From assembly GCA_964452645.1 (NCBI GenBank), contig CAYVMO010000004.1, positions 1 through 64,000 of the forward strand: a stretch of DNA of 64,000 nt. The letters run 5' to 3'. Below, one piece after another: positions 1 to 10,472 of this stretch. Each line of letters starts with the position of its first letter. Positions within the stretch are counted from its first letter, which is position 1. The notes under the pieces are model-generated. The model did not search any database, was not told the origin of the DNA, and saw only the letters and a list, made by a program, of their open reading frames with translations. Source of the DNA: CAYXTW01 sp964452645 (GTDB taxonomy: Bacteria; Zixibacteria; MSB-5A5; GN15; PGXB01). The position numbers were made by a program, and so were the translations under genes.

Positions 1-171
1 CATATGGGGCGGTCTGTCTCCCACAGTATTTATTGAGGGGGGAAGATAAAAAAAAAGATGTTAAAATATGCGAAACGAACCCAATTCATCGGACTATCAA
101 CCCCCACAACCGGTTACACGGTTTTTTTCCCCGAAAGAGGCAGAAAATGAGTAAGTATTTATGGGTTATCG

Positions 172-870
172 TCAATCCTGTTTTATGGCAAAGTCCAGGG
201 CTGCAATGGCATGAATGATTGTCGAATCGAATACCGGCATTCCGCAATTCTCCTCGTTAATCAACGAACCGAGTTCGGTACACCCCAGGATAATCCCCTC
301 GGCGCCATCGTCGGCGAGCTTCCTGATTATTTTTATAAATCCGGAGACAGAGCTGTCTTTGACCTTGCCGATGACAAATTCGCTGTAAATAATGTCGTCG
401 ATATATTGCCGGTCGTTCGGGTCGGGAACAATAACTCTGACCCCTTTTCGGCTTAGAGTATCCTGATAAAATGTTTTTTCCATCGTGACTTTCGTGCCCA
501 ATAATCCCACCGTTTTTATTCCCAGAGGCAGGATTTTCTCGAGGACGGCATCACTGATACTGATCATCGGGATACTGACACTGGCCTTTATTCTATCGAA
601 AATTTCGTGGACCGTGTTGCAGGCAATAATAATAAAATCGACCCCGGTGGCCTCCAGCCGGCGGGCCGCCCGGCTCAATCCACGTTCAATCAGATCCCAG
701 CGACCCTCATGAGGCCAGTCGGCATATTCCTGGAAGGTCATACTGTATATAATGATTTCCGGGTAGTTATAATCGCCGAAACGTTCGGTATAGGTGCGCG
801 TAATAAGCCGGTAGTAATCTATGGTCGATTCGGCGCTCATCCCCCCGAGAATTCCTATTTTTTTATGCAT
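172..870 (-). CDS. Aspartate/glutamate racemase family protein
   Basis: Probably interconverts L- and D-aspartate (or a related amino acid) in the cytoplasm by the cofactor-independent two-cysteine mechanism. The 232-residue length is normal for the family. It opens with the GILGGMS motif (residues 6-12). The two catalytic cysteines sit in ACNT (Cys84) and GCTE (Cys197), one in each half of the pseudo-symmetric fold. It is the last gene of a minus-strand run that also carries surface-polysaccharide genes, 234 bp downstream of the CapK-like gene, so it may or may not belong to that transcript. D-aspartate can enter peptidoglycan or surface polymers, but that link is inference. The family call is firm; the exact substrate is not determined. 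Confidence 0.87.
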   Translation of the reverse strand: MHKKIGILGGMSAESTIDYYRLITRTYTERFGDYNYPEIIIYSMTFQEYADWPHEGRWDLIERGLSRAARRLEATGVDFIIIACNTVHEIFDRIKASVSIPMISISDAVLEKILPLGIKTVGLLGTKVTMEKTFYQDTLSRKGVRVIVPDPNDRQYIDDIIYSEFVIGKVKDSSVSGFIKIIRKLADDGAEGIILGCTELGSLINEENCGMPVFDSTIIHAIAALDFAIKQD

Positions 871-1104
871 AAATATCTCTGTCTTTTGAAAATATTAAGA
901 CGCTTCACTGTCTGTAATTAAATGCCGCACATATACTAAAATCAACTTCTATTTCAAGGTCAGGGTGTCGATCCTGTATTTATACGAATATTTAATGCTA
1001 TTTTCGACAGATTTCATGACAAAATTTACCTGTTTAAAGGAAAGCCCGCCGAGCCCGGAATTAAAGTACATCAGTCGTCATGAGATTATAATTAAACAAA
1101 TATA

Positions 1105-2454
1105 TCATTTTCCGCCGTTGTTCAGTTTTGAAATCGTGAAGCGATATTTACCGGTAGGCAGGACCGGTATATGATCGGTCATTTCTATATTCAGGATGAC
1201 ATTGTCGCCGACTCTCTCGATAATTTTGTTTCTGAAATAATCGGTATTAAGATCCTTCCTGTCGCTGACCAGCAGAAGCCGAAGGTGTGTCGGAGTTTCC
1301 TGTATTAACTGGAATTGAATGATATCGGGATGCCCGTAAAATAAATGTGTAAAAAACTCACCATGAATATATTGCCCGTCAATGGTAATAATATCCGATG
1401 ACCGGCCATGGATATTTTCAAGAAGTTTATAGCCGCGACCGCATGAGCAGGGTCGATCTTTAAACATGGCAATATCGCCGTTTATATACCTTATAAAGGG
1501 AAAAGCAATGTTGTATAAATCGGTTATGGCCAGATATCCCGGTGTACCGTCCGGCAAGGGTTGACCCCCCTCATCGACAATCTCGATAATTCTCCCCGAA
1601 TCGAGCACGTGTAATCCCTCGTGTACTGAACATTCCGATGCCAGGAAACTGATTTCGCGAGACCCGTAAAAATTATAAACCGGCGCCCCAAAGGCTTTTT
1701 CGATTTCGGTTCGCTGAAAGTCGAACAGCATCTCCGCGGCCGAACGAATCGCGATCGGCCTGAATCTTAACGGTTTGGTCTGGTTAATATGTCTGGCAAT
1801 CAAATGGAGGGATGAGGCATAACCCTGTATATAATGCGGTTTGAACTTATTTAAAGCCTCCAGGAATTTTGATATTTTCTCATCCGTCATCGAAAACGAA
1901 TTGAGATATAAAGCTCGATCTATCTTTATCATTATTTTTTCATATCGCGTCGAGAAACGTAAATCCCTGTCCATGCCCCACAAGTACGCTTTGCGGCAGC
2001 CCGGTTCTATTCCCATCCAATCATAATAGAGTAATTTGCAGGCCCGGGAAAAAAGCTCATATCCTCTATCCTGATAAAAGTTGACGGGATTTCCGGTCGA
2101 ACCTCCCGTGGAGTTTTTATGGTAATCGCTCGCATCATCGCACAATATGTCCGATAAATGATTTTGCAAATCTTCTCTGGTCAAAAGAGGTATCCGGGGA
2201 AGGTGGGAAACGGAGGTATTTTCATCAATTATTATATCGTTCTTCCGGAATTTATCTCGGTAATACGGAGAATGCTTTTGTGCCTTGTACAGCAGTCTCC
2301 GGAGGTGTTGATTCTGAAGAGCCTGCAATTCCCGTCCGGATAAATATTGTTCATGTTTTAATTTCCGGTAACGAGAATAGATACCGGTGCCGTCAATTAT
2401 ATCCTTGGACCTGAACAGGAGTTGATGTATTCCATTATATATAGACATAATCAA
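1105..2454 (-). CDS. Phenylacetate-CoA ligase-like (CapK/PaaK family) enzyme of a polysaccharide cluster
   Basis: A 449-residue member of the ANL adenylate-forming superfamily of the PaaK/CapK type. The phosphate-binding loop reads STGGSTGNP (about residues 115-123). A YGSRE motif follows mid-protein, then a cysteine pair (CSCGRG) and GRSSDII, as in PaaK-like proteins. Relatives near polysaccharide genes are thought to activate carboxylic acids for transfer to sugars; the substrate here is unknown. It starts 11 bp after the flippase stop, so the two are almost certainly co-transcribed. The longest frame starts at a TTG, with an ATG two codons later that is an equally good start. No signal peptide is visible, so a cytoplasmic enzyme is expected. 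Confidence 0.8.
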   Translation of the reverse strand: MIMSIYNGIHQLLFRSKDIIDGTGIYSRYRKLKHEQYLSGRELQALQNQHLRRLLYKAQKHSPYYRDKFRKNDIIIDENTSVSHLPRIPLLTREDLQNHLSDILCDDASDYHKNSTGGSTGNPVNFYQDRGYELFSRACKLLYYDWMGIEPGCRKAYLWGMDRDLRFSTRYEKIMIKIDRALYLNSFSMTDEKISKFLEALNKFKPHYIQGYASSLHLIARHINQTKPLRFRPIAIRSAAEMLFDFQRTEIEKAFGAPVYNFYGSREISFLASECSVHEGLHVLDSGRIIEIVDEGGQPLPDGTPGYLAITDLYNIAFPFIRYINGDIAMFKDRPCSCGRGYKLLENIHGRSSDIITIDGQYIHGEFFTHLFYGHPDIIQFQLIQETPTHLRLLLVSDRKDLNTDYFRNKIIERVGDNVILNIEMTDHIPVLPTGKYRFTISKLNNGGK

Positions 2455-2465
2455 GACTGAACCAT

Positions 2466-3941
2466 TTAATCAAAATCCAGCTTTCTCGTTTTTATAATAT
2501 GTTTGAATCGTTTGATTTCCTCGGAATCAAAAAACCGAATTAAATATAACACGACGGGAAATGCGAATCCTACAAATATTCTACATACCATGTCAATCCA
2601 GATCGAGCCGGTATTTATCGTAATGCCAATAAAGTATAAACCTATTGAAACTACAAACAGCATTATTATCCTGTACCACTCAACATAAATTTTATGAAAA
2701 CGATTGGAGAAATAATATGTCATATATGCTTTAAAAATAAAACAGATCAGGGTCGCCAGGGCAGCACCCCAGATATTATATCTTTTTATCAGGATAAAAT
2801 TCAATACCAGATTGAGGATGCCATTGGCCACATTTATGTAGGCGAGATATTTTGTGGCCTTCTCCATTATTATTCCGACATTAAAATGATATGAGAAGGA
2901 AAATACAATCTGGGTCAGGGCAATAAGAGGTATGATCTTATAGGCTGGCCAAAAAGCTTCGGTGGTCATAAAATATATGACTTCTTTTGACAATAGAGAT
3001 AACATGAGTCCGGCGAAAAAAGTCACACAACAAAAATAAGTAAATATCCTGGCATAAATTATCTCATATCCTTCCTTGCCGAAAAACTCATATCGCCGAG
3101 GATTCCATATCTGGACAAACGGCGAAGTGATAAGTTCATTGATGAGAGCGCCGAATTTATAGCCCAGCGAATAAAGACCGGTGGAAGTCAAATCGAAATA
3201 TGTTTTAATAAAATACCTGTCAGAGGTATGCACGACGAAGCCGGAAATAGAGGCCGGAACCAGCGGTAATGAGAACTTAAGCATATCCCAGAGAAGTCTA
3301 TAATCAACCTTAAAGCCGGTCTGTTTTAAAGTAATGATGCCCAGAATAACGGTAAAAAGAGAAGTAACAATCAGGTTCGAGAGGAGTAATCCAAAAACCC
3401 CTAATTTGGCAAAGGCGATAAAATAAATGTGCAAAGTTAATGTGATCGAGGTCATAATCACATTTGTCATCATATACTGGAACGATTTTTGCCGAACCCT
3501 CATATAGGTAAAGAAGATTGGCATAACGATTCCCAGTGCCAGCGCCGAGAGAGCCAGTATAAACAGCGGCATACGTTCCGATGAATCCAGTATCGTCTTG
3601 GCCATAAAACCGGAAAATGGCAGCATGCTCAGGACAAGAACAACAGCCACCGAACCGTATCCGACAACGGCACTGCTTATAACAACATTTCGCTTGTCGT
3701 CACTATCATAATCAAAATAGAAACGACTGACGGCACCCTCAATGCCGAGCCCGATCACGAGCGAAATAACACTTGTGGTCAGATGAATTAATTCCAGTAT
3801 ACCATAATCGGCCGGTGTCAGGAATCTGGTGTATAAAGGAAGCAATAAAAAGCTGACGGCACGGCCAAGGATGTTGGAGAGTCCATATATGGATGAATGG
3901 CGAACTATCAGCTTTGCTTCGCTGGCAACAGATTTCGGCAT
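2466..3941 (-). CDS. Polysaccharide flippase (Wzx/MATE-like membrane protein)
   Basis: A 491-residue polytopic membrane protein with about twelve to fourteen hydrophobic segments spread along its length and short charged loops, as in the oligosaccharide flippases that move undecaprenyl-linked repeat units across the inner membrane. The N-terminus (SSIYGLSNILGRAVSFLLLP) and the following segment LYTRFLTPADYGILEL are typical of the Wzx/RfbX group. It lies between the Wzz-like gene (upstream, about 280 bp away) and the CapK-like gene (11 bp downstream), which supports a role in exporting a surface polysaccharide. Specificity cannot be read from sequence. Confidence 0.88.
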   Translation of the reverse strand: MPKSVASEAKLIVRHSSIYGLSNILGRAVSFLLLPLYTRFLTPADYGILELIHLTTSVISLVIGLGIEGAVSRFYFDYDSDDKRNVVISSAVVGYGSVAVVLVLSMLPFSGFMAKTILDSSERMPLFILALSALALGIVMPIFFTYMRVRQKSFQYMMTNVIMTSITLTLHIYFIAFAKLGVFGLLLSNLIVTSLFTVILGIITLKQTGFKVDYRLLWDMLKFSLPLVPASISGFVVHTSDRYFIKTYFDLTSTGLYSLGYKFGALINELITSPFVQIWNPRRYEFFGKEGYEIIYARIFTYFCCVTFFAGLMLSLLSKEVIYFMTTEAFWPAYKIIPLIALTQIVFSFSYHFNVGIIMEKATKYLAYINVANGILNLVLNFILIKRYNIWGAALATLICFIFKAYMTYYFSNRFHKIYVEWYRIIMLFVVSIGLYFIGITINTGSIWIDMVCRIFVGFAFPVVLYLIRFFDSEEIKRFKHIIKTRKLDFD

Positions 3942-4220
3942 CAGATGAGATCCGACCTAATTAACATTTGCTTCCAACAAGCTTATATCCATCAATGGGA
4001 TATCCAGTCTTATTCCGCCAAATATATTTATCCTTATCGTCAAATTCAATCTATAATATTGCAGCGGAAAAAGCTATATTGTTGATATATCCAACTCTAT
4101 GCTTTTCGCCAATAACTCGTATAACCGACCGCTCCCGGAATTAATTAAGGTTTTGCAGCCACATCTCGCCTTCGCCGGCAGGTTTTCGCCTAAGCGAGGA
4201 AGCCCATCATCATCAATAGA

Positions 4221-5726
4221 TTATTTTTTTTCGAGTTTTTTAAGATATTCTATTTTGGGGATGACACCTATTACCGGAAGGCCCAAAACTTCTTCGATTT
4301 CATCAACGGTATTAAAAGATTTATCGAAGAATTCGGACAGGAAAACCGCGCCGGCACCGATCATCAGGCTCAACGCTACTCCCATAATAATTATCTTGAT
4401 ACGGTTTGGAGCGAAAGGCTGACGAGGAATTTTGGCGGGTTCAATAATCCTGAAACCGGATTCTCTGGTCAGAGCCATAGAAATCTGTGAGCTTTCCTGC
4501 TGCTCTGCGAATCTGTCGCGAAGCTCTCTGGCGGCGGCCACCTCCCGATCAAATTGATCCATTCTGGCCTGATATTCCAGCATTTTTCCGGCCCTATTTT
4601 CCAGGTCTGCAGAGCCCAGCTTCAGGTTATTTAATTCAGAATAAAGCAGATCAAGTTGGGCCCGGTCATTAAATAATGAAGCAATTTTGTCACGAGTGCC
4701 TTTATCAAAAGACTCATACTGGACTTGAACCAGATTTTTAATTTCATCTTCGATTTGTCCGAAGTATGAATACACCTGTGTTTTATAATTCAATATTTCC
4801 GGTGTATTCCATGCGTATTCAAGCATCAGATCATTGACGGTTTCTATCAGGGAATCGGTTTCTTTTTTCAGCTTTTTCAGATCGCCGGACTCATTCAGTG
4901 CTATTTTATTGTCCGAAATTTTTGAAATTTGCCCCAACAACTGAGCCGCCTGAGTTTCTTTTTCATTAATAATAGCCTTGACACTCTCGATTTCGGAATT
5001 AATGCTGCGACGATTATCAGATGAACTGATAGACTCGTCAACTCGCACCTTAAGGTATTCTTTCGAAAATTCCGTTCTTTCATTAACCTTTGTCTGATAA
5101 TTGTCTTCGTACTTCTCCAATTGCTGATGAGCAAATTCCTGTGACGTTCTGACGGATCCCAGCGCCTGTTTCATTTTCTCTTCGACCAATATTTCGGCCA
5201 GGTTTTGCGCCATGTCCCTGGCCATTACCGGCTTGGACGAATTAACGCTCACGCGGACCTGATTCATGCCGACCGACCGAACATCGATTTGATCGCGAAC
5301 GAGATTAGAAAAAATCTCGAATTTTACCTCGTCCAGTGTCATCTCAGGGCTGGTCAAGGCCATTTGCCTGGCTTCACGGTCGAGCGTCGGATCCTGGTCG
5401 AACTTAAGCCTTATCATAAGTTGCTTCAAAAATGGAGAAGATTTTATCTCATTTTGAAGACCCTGTATTTGCTCATACCGATAGCGATCGCTTTCAATGC
5501 CATTTCGTCCATCGCCGATCAGCCGGCGCAATTGATCGGAGAGCATGATCTGATCACCAAGCCCGACAATGACCGAGGACTGGTATTCCGGCGTCAACTG
5601 ATAAGAACCGATAACGGCGACAGCGGTCACCAGAATAAACGGTAAGATTATAAGCCATTTCCTTTTCCAGGCAACCGATATAATATCACCAAGATCAAGC
5701 GATTTCTCGGGCTTCGTATTCGTCAT
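4221..5726 (-). CDS. Wzz-like polysaccharide chain-length determinant / co-polymerase
   Basis: A 501-residue inner-membrane protein with the classic layout: a short cytoplasmic N-terminus, a transmembrane helix at about residues 24-42, a long coiled-coil-rich periplasmic region, a proline-rich stretch (PRQPFAPNR) and a second helix at about 445-468. It lacks a Walker-type kinase domain after helix 2, so it is a stand-alone chain regulator rather than a tyrosine-kinase fusion. The start is supported by an AAGGA ribosome site about 8 bp before the ATG. It is the first gene of the minus-strand run followed by flippase and CapK-like genes. No polymerase is visible in the window. Confidence 0.85.
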   Translation of the reverse strand: MTNTKPEKSLDLGDIISVAWKRKWLIILPFILVTAVAVIGSYQLTPEYQSSVIVGLGDQIMLSDQLRRLIGDGRNGIESDRYRYEQIQGLQNEIKSSPFLKQLMIRLKFDQDPTLDREARQMALTSPEMTLDEVKFEIFSNLVRDQIDVRSVGMNQVRVSVNSSKPVMARDMAQNLAEILVEEKMKQALGSVRTSQEFAHQQLEKYEDNYQTKVNERTEFSKEYLKVRVDESISSSDNRRSINSEIESVKAIINEKETQAAQLLGQISKISDNKIALNESGDLKKLKKETDSLIETVNDLMLEYAWNTPEILNYKTQVYSYFGQIEDEIKNLVQVQYESFDKGTRDKIASLFNDRAQLDLLYSELNNLKLGSADLENRAGKMLEYQARMDQFDREVAAARELRDRFAEQQESSQISMALTRESGFRIIEPAKIPRQPFAPNRIKIIIMGVALSLMIGAGAVFLSEFFDKSFNTVDEIEEVLGLPVIGVIPKIEYLKKLEKK

Positions 5727-6008
5727 AAAGTTATTCCTTCCAGTCGGTCATGATCTTTACGGTACTCAAATAATATAACTTTTTGATGTCAAGCGTAAAA
5801 TTTTCATCCCAATATGTCATACCCTCATTACATTTGGCGATACTTCATATCTCTTATACTCATGTTTAACGAATTTGTTAATATAATAACGACTATTCGG
5901 TATTCAGCTAACGTCATACATTCTTTAAATTGCCTATATCTCGGCAGACATGAAACGAGGCCGATTTGCGCGGATAAACCACATTCCAATATTCCCGATC
6001 AGCTGTTT

Positions 6009-8708
6009 TTATCTAATCAAGATTAATTTGCCGTTTATATCGGTTCCTCCAATGAACCATAAATAGGTTCCCGAGGAAACAAGATTGCCCGATTCGTTGG
6101 TGCCGTCCCATATTATATCGTTTCCGGAGTTATTGGTCCAGTAACGGACATTACTTCCCGATACGGACTTTATATACAAACTCGAATTCACGGGAACATT
6201 CGTAAAAGTCGCGACTTCACCGCCGGCGGGTCGAAATGGATTCGGGTAGGCGTGAACTTTCGGTTTAATAATAAACGTTGAGACATTACTATATTCATTA
6301 TCTGCAGTTCCGGCACGCCAGTAGTAGAGCACGTCGGCCGACAGTTTCGTATCGCAAACCCAGGAAGTCACGCCCCCGTCTTCCTGCAAGACCGGAGGCG
6401 AATTTACTACCGGCATCACAAAATCATTATTTAAAGATATTTCGAAGTAATAAATATTACCGTCCAGGGTATCAATATTTGTTATTAAAAATGTCGGATA
6501 ATAAGTATTCAGTTCCATACCATCGGGCGGGCTGACGGTAGCTATAGGAGGCTCGTCGCCGCCAAGCGAAAAATCGGTCTGAGATACGGCGGAGGCGATA
6601 TTGGAAAGGCCGGAAATATTGCCGACATAATCATACGCCTTCAGGCCAAAATAATACAATTGGCCCGGGTCTAATCCCTTTGCCGTGCGGGCCATCAGAT
6701 CCCCCGCCGGCAGTGGCGACGACAGAACAATGCTATCGCATGTATTCAGACTATTCCAGTCGGATTCGCTTATCGAAGAAGTTGCATATTTAATAAGATA
6801 AACGCTTGCTCCGCCAATATCACCATCATCGCCGGTGGCGCTCCATGTCAGTTTTATTTCACCAGCATCGTCGCCGGTTGTGGCACCCAGATCTTCAATC
6901 GAATTGGGCGGGATTGAATCGGAAACCTCCTCACCGGCGGTTGCCGCGAGGGTAACGCTGACCTCGGGAGACGAAAAAGAAATCACCGGAGTTGCGGTCG
7001 AACTATCATTCCCTTTCCTGACCACAATTGTAAAAGGATTATAGGTCGAATCATAATGACTGCCGCTTGACCATCGATCATACTGAATGTAGACGTAACT
7101 GCTGCATCGCCCATAAACCGAGGTCATCTCCGACATGACCACATCACCCAGATCATTCGTTACCGTGGCGAAAGCGCCGCGGACCGGCAGAGCGTTATTT
7201 CCCATAACAGATATTTTCAATGTTTTCTGAGTTGTTATTTCCTGGGTTCCCGAGGAACTGGCCGTTGCAATCGTAGAATCGTATATAAAGATGGGATCCC
7301 GGAGAATATTATCATAACAATTTGAACTTCCAAAGCCCAATGACACAGGACCTTTAAAACCATACTGATTTGTGTAAGTAGGACTGGCAAAAACAATCGT
7401 ATCACCCTGACTTATCCATTTGCTTCCGGCGCCCCAGTCACTACAATTATCGCTGCCGAATTTTAAAGGAGCGGTATTGGCACTTAAATAATTATTGAAT
7501 GAAATATTGCCGGTGTCGGACGGTTTATTGCCGTGTTCAATCAGCAGCCCATAACACTTGCCTCCGTACAATCCATTTTCATAGGGACTTGCCAGCGCGA
7601 CAACATGATTATTATAGATTTTATCTCCTATTCCATTGGCAGAAAAGGCAATACCGGTACATCCGTGTCCGGCCGTACTATCATTATCATCATTATTGGC
7701 ATAAACTTTAATCAAATTATGATGAATCATAGCGCTGTCAAGCGTAGCATACGCCCGGACCCTGATTCCATAACTGCATTCAGACCACCCATAGTGCTCA
7801 TCGAATCCCTGTGAAACATCAATATCATTGTATGCGACTTCACAGCCATGATTGCTTTGCCAAGCTACATCCTGCCCGACATATATTCCCCGACATCCAT
7901 GGTGATTTGTTCTGTTCCTGATTTTATTCCATCTGACCTTAGTCCCCTTCTCTATATTATCAATTGCAATCATGAAGGCATTGCCGGCCGAGTGAAGGAA
8001 ATGATCCGAAGGATACGTATACATTTCATTGCGGGCGCTGCCATAGACGGTATTCGAATCAATGATACATTTTCCATAGACGACAATTCCGGTATGAGGA
8101 CAACTATCAATCGTTATATTACAGACTCGATAATTATAATCATATTCCAATCCATTATAAGCCGCAACCTGTTGATTCAATAACAAGCATGCAGCGTAAT
8201 TCCACCCACGACTAACGAATCTTCTCGCAAAGCTGGTATAATTGCCGCCATAGATATTAAGGCCAATCACACCCTCGGTATAGACATTTCTGCTGTCGGC
8301 ACCCTTGACATGAACATTACAATAAAGAATATCGACTCCCTCTGTGGTACCTCCCACTCGGATGCCTTGAACAGAATCACCGGTTTCAGAAAACTGAATA
8401 ACGGTCAGCGATTCAATCGTGCAGGGAATATCATGCGTAAATATCCCCCAGATGCTGTTACTTCCCGCAGTATTAAACCAGATGGTATCACCGCCGCCAT
8501 TTACATGAACGTTCGCCCCCTCGATTGTCAGGGCTCGCCCGGGAGCATATAGATTCCCTGATAGTCGGTAGGTATCACCCGGCGTGGAGCATGTATAAGG
8601 AAGGGAAGTAATAGTATGTTCGGCGCCATGAGCAGCCAATCCAAAAGCCAATATGGCAGCCAAAAATACTGCTAAGCGCGATAGCCGCGCAAAATTAATA
8701 TTATGCAT
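6009..8708 (-). CDS. Secreted right-handed parallel beta-helix protein with Fn3-like domain and C-terminal sorting-type tail
   Basis: An 899-residue exported protein. The N-terminus is a clean signal peptide (residues 1 to about 29, ending AAHGA). Residues about 35-480 are rich in short repeats with N/G/I patterns (for example HHNLIKVYANN), typical of a right-handed parallel beta-helix. A fibronectin type III-like segment follows at about 600-710 (PPNSIEDLGATTGDD onward). The last 80 residues (YPNPFRPAGGEV to the end) resemble the FlgD-like/type IX sorting domains of FCB-group secreted proteins. A GGGAGAA ribosome site precedes the ATG by about 6 bp. It may bind or process the polysaccharide made by the neighbouring cluster; no catalytic motif is evident. 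A decayed scrap of a related gene lies at about 12.84-12.93 kb. Confidence 0.8.
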   Translation of the reverse strand: MHNINFARLSRLAVFLAAILAFGLAAHGAEHTITSLPYTCSTPGDTYRLSGNLYAPGRALTIEGANVHVNGGGDTIWFNTAGSNSIWGIFTHDIPCTIESLTVIQFSETGDSVQGIRVGGTTEGVDILYCNVHVKGADSRNVYTEGVIGLNIYGGNYTSFARRFVSRGWNYAACLLLNQQVAAYNGLEYDYNYRVCNITIDSCPHTGIVVYGKCIIDSNTVYGSARNEMYTYPSDHFLHSAGNAFMIAIDNIEKGTKVRWNKIRNRTNHHGCRGIYVGQDVAWQSNHGCEVAYNDIDVSQGFDEHYGWSECSYGIRVRAYATLDSAMIHHNLIKVYANNDDNDSTAGHGCTGIAFSANGIGDKIYNNHVVALASPYENGLYGGKCYGLLIEHGNKPSDTGNISFNNYLSANTAPLKFGSDNCSDWGAGSKWISQGDTIVFASPTYTNQYGFKGPVSLGFGSSNCYDNILRDPIFIYDSTIATASSSGTQEITTQKTLKISVMGNNALPVRGAFATVTNDLGDVVMSEMTSVYGRCSSYVYIQYDRWSSGSHYDSTYNPFTIVVRKGNDSSTATPVISFSSPEVSVTLAATAGEEVSDSIPPNSIEDLGATTGDDAGEIKLTWSATGDDGDIGGASVYLIKYATSSISESDWNSLNTCDSIVLSSPLPAGDLMARTAKGLDPGQLYYFGLKAYDYVGNISGLSNIASAVSQTDFSLGGDEPPIATVSPPDGMELNTYYPTFLITNIDTLDGNIYYFEISLNNDFVMPVVNSPPVLQEDGGVTSWVCDTKLSADVLYYWRAGTADNEYSNVSTFIIKPKVHAYPNPFRPAGGEVATFTNVPVNSSLYIKSVSGSNVRYWTNNSGNDIIWDGTNESGNLVSSGTYLWFIGGTDINGKLILIR

Positions 8709-9197
8709 AAGTTCTCCCTATGATTTTATCTTTTTTATCTAATCGGCACATCAATTATTCATTTTACGTAATAGTCATTCGTTATTTCCATCCCCATGTT
8801 AGTAATTTTTCATACTCCTGTAAACTCAAATAATATTAAAATGGGTTTTTTCAATAAACAGAAGGCAAATTCCGTACCTCGCAGTAGCCAAATGCATAAT
8901 CCCTTATCCGTTGTTGTACAAGGTGATACGTTTAAGCCGAACAATATAAGGATCCCCTGGGGGGAAAAATCTGTTCAGGAAACGATCTCCTTGAAATCTA
9001 GAGGTCATACTTATTATAGTCAAACGACTTAAAAAGGTTGTTCTCCTGCCGGATTATTGAACATTACTTTAATATTACGCTAATCCCCACTGCGCCGAAA
9101 TAAATGAGACACCAAGTTAAAGCGGGTTAGGAGGCGGAATGAAGGAGTAAAAATGTAAATAGACTTTCATTTTTGAAGATATCGAAAATAATTACGG
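8709..9197. other. Intergenic region without recognised gene
   Basis: AT-rich spacer between the divergent beta-helix gene and the small ORF at 9251. I see no convincing ORF, RNA or repeat. The stretch at about 9100-9165 has coding-like look and a GAAGGAG motif but no frame I recognise. Confidence 0.4.
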
Positions 9198-9226
9198 TTT
9201 ACATTGAGAAATACTTTTAGTAAATT
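9198..9226 (+). promoter_or_regulatory. Candidate sigma-70-type promoter
   Basis: TTTACA at 9198-9203 and TAAATT at 9221-9226 are separated by 17 bp and lie 25 bp upstream of the GTG start at 9251. The match to consensus is moderate. It would drive the small ORF and the overlapping methyltransferase gene. Confidence 0.4.
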
Positions 9227-9250
9227 TAATCATTCGCAGGAGATATCATT

Positions 9251-9499
9251 GTGAGAACGGGAATATCACTAATGGTAGTTATAAAAGAAATTAATCCTGA
9301 TGCGCGCCGGAAGCTACCGCCTAAGGTAAAAATCTGCATGATTCTTGAAGCCTACGACGTAAAGGCAAGCATTAGCAAACCCTACTCAAATGCACTGTAT
9401 GTTGCTGAAGACCGGCAAACCTGTTTTTTCCCTTATCTTGTATGGAATGTGTCGTCAATGTTGAGCTTGTTCATAATAATGGTGCTTTGGAATGATTAG
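9251..9499 (+). CDS. Small uncharacterised ORF, possible glycosyltransferase N-terminal relic
   Basis: An 82-codon frame starting with GTG, 6 bp after a strong AGGAGAT ribosome site. Its stop overlaps the start of the downstream methyltransferase (ATGATTAG junction), which suggests translational coupling. Around residues 24-34 the pattern VKICMILEAYD resembles the first beta strand of GT4 glycosyltransferases (KICMV-type), after which the similarity is lost and a hydrophobic stretch follows. It may be a decayed glycosyltransferase head, in keeping with the glycosyltransferase relics nearby, or a leader ORF. I do not recognise it as an intact family. Confidence 0.4.
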   Translation: MRTGISLMVVIKEINPDARRKLPPKVKICMILEAYDVKASISKPYSNALYVAEDRQTCFFPYLVWNVSSMLSLFIIMVLWND

Positions 9500-10472
9500 A
9501 ACATGCAGAGTATGCGGTAATTCGAACCATAACGACATTTACATCGCTCGTGAGATGGCGTTCGGCTACAGAGATGAATTTGAGTATTTCCAATGTTCGA
9601 GATGCGGCTGTTTGCAGATTTCTGAGATTCCCAAGGACTTGGATAAATATTATCCCGAAGATTATTATTCGTTTTCTGAGGTAAATATATCTAAAACAAA
9701 TCCCTTTAAATATTTTTTTAAACGTCAAAGATTGCGTTATTATCTGGAAGGTAAAAGTATATTCGGGAAAATCATGGTTCTGAAATTCGGTTATCCTGAA
9801 CTTCCGGATTGGATAAAACCGGCAAAACTTAAAATAGATTCCAAGATATTGGATGTAGGATGTGGTACCGGGCACTTACTTGTCAATCTAAGGAATGAGG
9901 GATTCTCACGTTTAACAGGAGTCGATCCTTATATCGACAAAGACCTTTATTATAAGAATGGTGTTATAGTATTCAAAAGGGTACTTCGGGAGTTGGAAGA
10001 TGAATTCAATTTTATAATGTTGCATCATTCTCTCGAACATATGGCCGACCCGCGAACCTGTTTTAAGACACTATATGATAGAATTGTCTCTGATGGATTA
10101 GTTTTAATACGTATCCCTATTGTCTCCTCTTTTGCATGGCAGAAATATAGAACAAACTGGGTGCAGCTTGATGCTCCCCGTCATCTGTTCCTGCATTCCA
10201 CAAAAAGTATCGAGTTCCTCGCTGAAGAGACCGGATTTGAAATCGAGAATATTAAATTTGATTCAACCGCATTTCAATTTTTGGGCAGTGAACAATATAT
10301 TAAAAATATTCCGCTTCTGGATGAAAGGTCATATTTAAAAAGCATGGAAAAATCAATATTTACAGAAAACGATATTGAAATATTTAAGAGAAAAGCCAAG
10401 GCCTTGAATGACAGCAAGGAGGGTGATCAGGTATGTTTTTACCTTCGAAAAATTAATCCATCACCAAACTAA
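9492..10472 (+). CDS. Class I SAM-dependent methyltransferase with N-terminal zinc-ribbon
   Basis: A 326-residue cytoplasmic protein. Four cysteines in two pairs (Cys5/Cys8 and Cys35/Cys38) form a putative zinc-binding N-terminal domain. The SAM-binding loop is LDVGCGTGH (about 120-128), followed by an acidic strand end (TGVDPY) and a HHSLEHM motif that occupies the usual post-II position. This architecture is frequent among methyltransferases in surface-polysaccharide and nucleotide-sugar clusters, so methylation of a sugar or sugar precursor is plausible. It stands opposite to the minus-strand polysaccharide genes and overlaps the small upstream ORF by 8 bp. Substrate unknown. Confidence 0.8.
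   Translation: MIRTCRVCGNSNHNDIYIAREMAFGYRDEFEYFQCSRCGCLQISEIPKDLDKYYPEDYYSFSEVNISKTNPFKYFFKRQRLRYYLEGKSIFGKIMVLKFGYPELPDWIKPAKLKIDSKILDVGCGTGHLLVNLRNEGFSRLTGVDPYIDKDLYYKNGVIVFKRVLRELEDEFNFIMLHHSLEHMADPRTCFKTLYDRIVSDGLVLIRIPIVSSFAWQKYRTNWVQLDAPRHLFLHSTKSIEFLAEETGFEIENIKFDSTAFQFLGSEQYIKNIPLLDERSYLKSMEKSIFTENDIEIFKRKAKALNDSKEGDQVCFYLRKINPSPN

Noticed and set aside
108..128. Possible intrinsic terminator at the left end (AACCG-loop-CGGTT plus T run)
   Set aside because: Stem of only five pairs, and no plus-strand gene is visible that would need it; too weak to call.
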